This document shows positions 4,832-6,156 of a stretch of DNA of 6,156 bases, in pieces (position 1 is the first letter of the stretch; each line of letters begins with the position of its first letter). The notes beneath the pieces were generated by a model, which was given only the letters and a program-made list of their open reading frames with translations, was not told the DNA's origin and made no database searches. The position numbers were made by a program, and so were the translations under genes. Origin of the DNA: Paracoccaceae bacterium (GTDB lineage: Bacteria > Pseudomonadota > Alphaproteobacteria > Rhodobacterales > Rhodobacteraceae); contig JAAUPC010000216.1 in NCBI GenBank assembly GCA_012036325.1, positions 1 through 6,156 of the forward strand. Direction: 5' to 3'.

Positions 4832-4992
4832 ATGTTCAATTTCATCAAATCCGCCCTGTCAGGCCGTTCCTTCCCGTCGCGCCGCGAACTGGAGCGTGAC
4901 TATCTGAACGCCGCTGTTTCGCTCTACGACCTTGAGCGTCGCGAGCGGGAAGTGGAAACGGGCTCTTCCGCCGGTCAAGCTTTGACCTTTGA
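4832..4992 (+). pseudogene. Small DUF3563-like protein, apparently frameshifted
   Basis: The ATG at 4832, with a good AGAGG ribosome site, opens a short basic protein starting MFNFIKSALSGRSFPSRREL and continuing through YLNAAVSLYDLERREREVE. The YL..AVSLYDLERR pattern is like the DUF3563 family of tiny (about 45-55 residue) conserved alphaproteobacterial proteins of unknown function. As written, the frame then runs on to a TGA at 5102-5104 (90 residues), with 106 bp antisense to the neighbouring gene. Adding one A to the run at 4956-4958 gives an ending NGLFRRSSFDL and a TGA at 4990-4992, for a 53-residue protein ending 6 bp before the convergent gene's stop. I infer that one A has been lost, by sequencing error or real mutation. 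The end coordinate given is that of the restored frame. Function is unknown. Confidence 0.7.
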
Positions 4993-4998
4993 TGCCGC

Positions 4999-6156
4999 TT
5001 ATCCCGGCACCAGCTTGCCGGGGTTCATCAGGCCAAGCGGGTCAAGCGCGCGCTTCAGCGTGCCCATGACCGCCCAAGCGGCCCCATGCTCGGCGGCCAT
5101 GTGACCCAGCTTGCCAAAGCCCACACCATGTTCGCCCGTGATCGTGCCGCCCAGGGCCAAGGCCCGGTCAGCCATCCGCGCAGCAAGACGCTTGGCCGTG
5201 GCAACTTCCCCGGCTGAAGCCGGGTCGACCAGCAAAATAGCGTGGAAATTTCCGTCGCCGACATGGCCGAGGATCGGCCCCGGAAGGCAGGAGGCAGCGA
5301 TGTCGGCGCGCGTTTCCTCCACCGCTTGGGTCAGGGCCGAGATCGGCACACAGACATCCGTCACCACCGCCTTCGCCCCGGGACGCGTTGCCAGAATTGC
5401 GCGATAGGCGCTGTGCCGCGCGGCCCAAAGGCGGGTGCGGTCCTCTTGGCGTTCGGCCCATTGCAGGCCTTCGGCGCCAAACCCTTCCGCAAGCTCACGG
5501 AACCGACGCACGTCTTCGGCCACGCCTTCGGGATGGCCGTGAAACTCGACCAGCAACTGTGGTGCTGCAGGCAGGGCCAGCTTTGAAAAGGCGTTGCAGG
5601 CCAGAACGGTTTCCTTATCCAGAAACTCAATCCGCGCCGGGGTCAGCCCCATCTGCATGGTGGCAATCACGCAGTCCACCGCTTGTCTGACCCCCGGAAA
5701 GGCGGCGACGGCGGTCATGACCGCCTCGGGCTGGCCATGCAGGCGCAGGGTCAGTTCAGTGATCAGGCCCAAGGTCCCCTCAGACCCGACCATCAGCGCG
5801 GTCAGGTCATACCCGGCCGAGGATTTCGGCGCGCCGGTCCCCGTGCGGATCACCGCGCCACCCGCCAGCACCACCTCCAGCCCCCGGACATTGTCGCGCA
5901 TCGTGCCGTAACGCACCGCCGTCGTGCCCGAAGCCCGCGTAGCCGCCATCCCACCAAGGCTGGCATTTGCGCCAGGGTCCACAGGGAACATCAGGCCGGT
6001 TGTGCGTAACTCATGGTTCAGTGCCTCACGCGTGATGCCAGGCTGGACGCGGACAAGGCGATCCTCGGCCCGCACCTCCAGCACCTGCGCCATCTCGCGA
6101 AAGTCCACCACGACCCCACCCGCCACTGCCAGTGCATGCCCCTCCAGTGAGGTTCC
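4999..6156 (-). CDS. FAD-linked oxidase, D-lactate dehydrogenase (cytochrome)/GlcD family, N-terminus cut by window edge
   Basis: These flavoenzymes oxidise D-2-hydroxy acids (D-lactate, glycolate and relatives) and pass electrons to cytochrome c or quinone. The visible 385 residues begin at the window edge with GTSLEGHALAVAGG, part of the FAD PP-loop, followed by VDPGANASLGGMAATRASGT and RYGTMRDNV, then KSSAGYDLTALMVGSEGTLG, all typical of the VAO-type FAD domain. The C-terminal domain carries the metal-binding HVGDGNFH (visible residues 298-305) and the active-site GEHGVGFGK (341-349), ending LMNPGKLVPG. The sequence is intact throughout the visible part; about 80-90 N-terminal residues are missing. 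A GTG at 6124-6126 is inside the domain and is not the start. The wording is closest to D-lactate dehydrogenases like mitochondrial LDHD/DLD, but glycolate or 2-hydroxyglutarate oxidation cannot be excluded. The gene converges on the small gene at 4832. Confidence 0.93.
   Translation of the reverse strand, partial: GTSLEGHALAVAGGVVVDFREMAQVLEVRAEDRLVRVQPGITREALNHELRTTGLMFPVDPGANASLGGMAATRASGTTAVRYGTMRDNVRGLEVVLAGGAVIRTGTGAPKSSAGYDLTALMVGSEGTLGLITELTLRLHGQPEAVMTAVAAFPGVRQAVDCVIATMQMGLTPARIEFLDKETVLACNAFSKLALPAAPQLLVEFHGHPEGVAEDVRRFRELAEGFGAEGLQWAERQEDRTRLWAARHSAYRAILATRPGAKAVVTDVCVPISALTQAVEETRADIAASCLPGPILGHVGDGNFHAILLVDPASAGEVATAKRLAARMADRALALGGTITGEHGVGFGKLGHMAAEHGAAWAVMGTLKRALDPLGLMNPGKLVPG
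5001..5024. repeat. Hairpin at the end of the FAD-oxidase gene
   Basis: CCCGGCA (5003-5009) and TGCCGGG (5016-5022) form a perfect 7-bp stem around a 6-base loop, extendable by two weaker pairs. It overlaps the last codons and stop of the minus-strand oxidase and sits just after the restored end of the small gene. It lacks a T-tract on both strands, so any bidirectional termination role is a guess; the codons for NPGKLVPG may explain it. Confidence 0.3.

Noticed and set aside
4977..4982. HindIII site near the convergent gene ends as a possible cloning seam
   Set aside because: The restored small-gene frame and the oxidase stop both read naturally across it, so no join is needed.
4993..5104. 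C-terminal half of the 90-residue version of the small gene
   Set aside because: It is antisense to the conserved end of the FAD oxidase; the frameshift explanation accounts for it.

Overview
The window looks like DNA of a GC-rich alphaproteobacterium of the Rhodobacterales type (Rhodobacter/Roseobacter relatives). The evidence is the gene order ftsZ tail > lpxC > bamD > recN, an FtsZ C-terminus of the alphaproteobacterial type (ending IPAFLRRQAN), and Rhodobacterales-like LpxC, BamD and RecN sequences. These calls come from recognising family motifs by eye; no database search was possible.

Left end (1-864): this is not a normal gene. One uninterrupted frame passes through pieces of four unrelated genes: the C-terminal part of an acyl-CoA synthetase (1 to about 291), the C-terminal part of the bacteriochlorophyll enzyme BchM in another frame (about 279-512), a scrap of an IS1-like transposase (about 546-656), and the C-terminal linker and terminal peptide of FtsZ (about 631-864). 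The FtsZ GTPase domain is missing. At two junctions the bases at the seam can be read as either partner. I think a chimeric assembly joined through short overlaps is the best explanation, with microhomology-mediated rearrangement as the alternative.

Middle (865-4680): a strong intrinsic terminator follows ftsZ. Then come three intact, co-directional envelope and DNA-repair genes: lpxC (lipid A biosynthesis), bamD (outer-membrane protein assembly lipoprotein) and recN (SMC-like double-strand-break repair ATPase). lpxC and bamD each have an intergenic leader of 170-190 bp. recN starts only 34 bp after bamD and is probably co-transcribed with it.

Right end (4681-6156): a 151-bp intergenic stretch holds two hairpins and a CTGC-N3-GCAG palindrome that matches the published PhaR (polyhydroxyalkanoate regulator) operator consensus. 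Next is a very small DUF3563-like gene that appears to carry a one-base deletion in an A-run near 4956-4958. Restoring one A gives a 53-residue protein ending six bases short of the convergent neighbour's stop. That neighbour, on the minus strand, is an FAD-linked oxidase of the D-lactate dehydrogenase (cytochrome)/GlcD family, truncated at its N-terminus by the window edge.

I see no CRISPR array, tRNA, rRNA, complete insertion sequence or defence system. The core of the window is ordinary housekeeping DNA. The points worth a second look are the mosaic left end, the frameshifted small gene and its possible PhaR operator.
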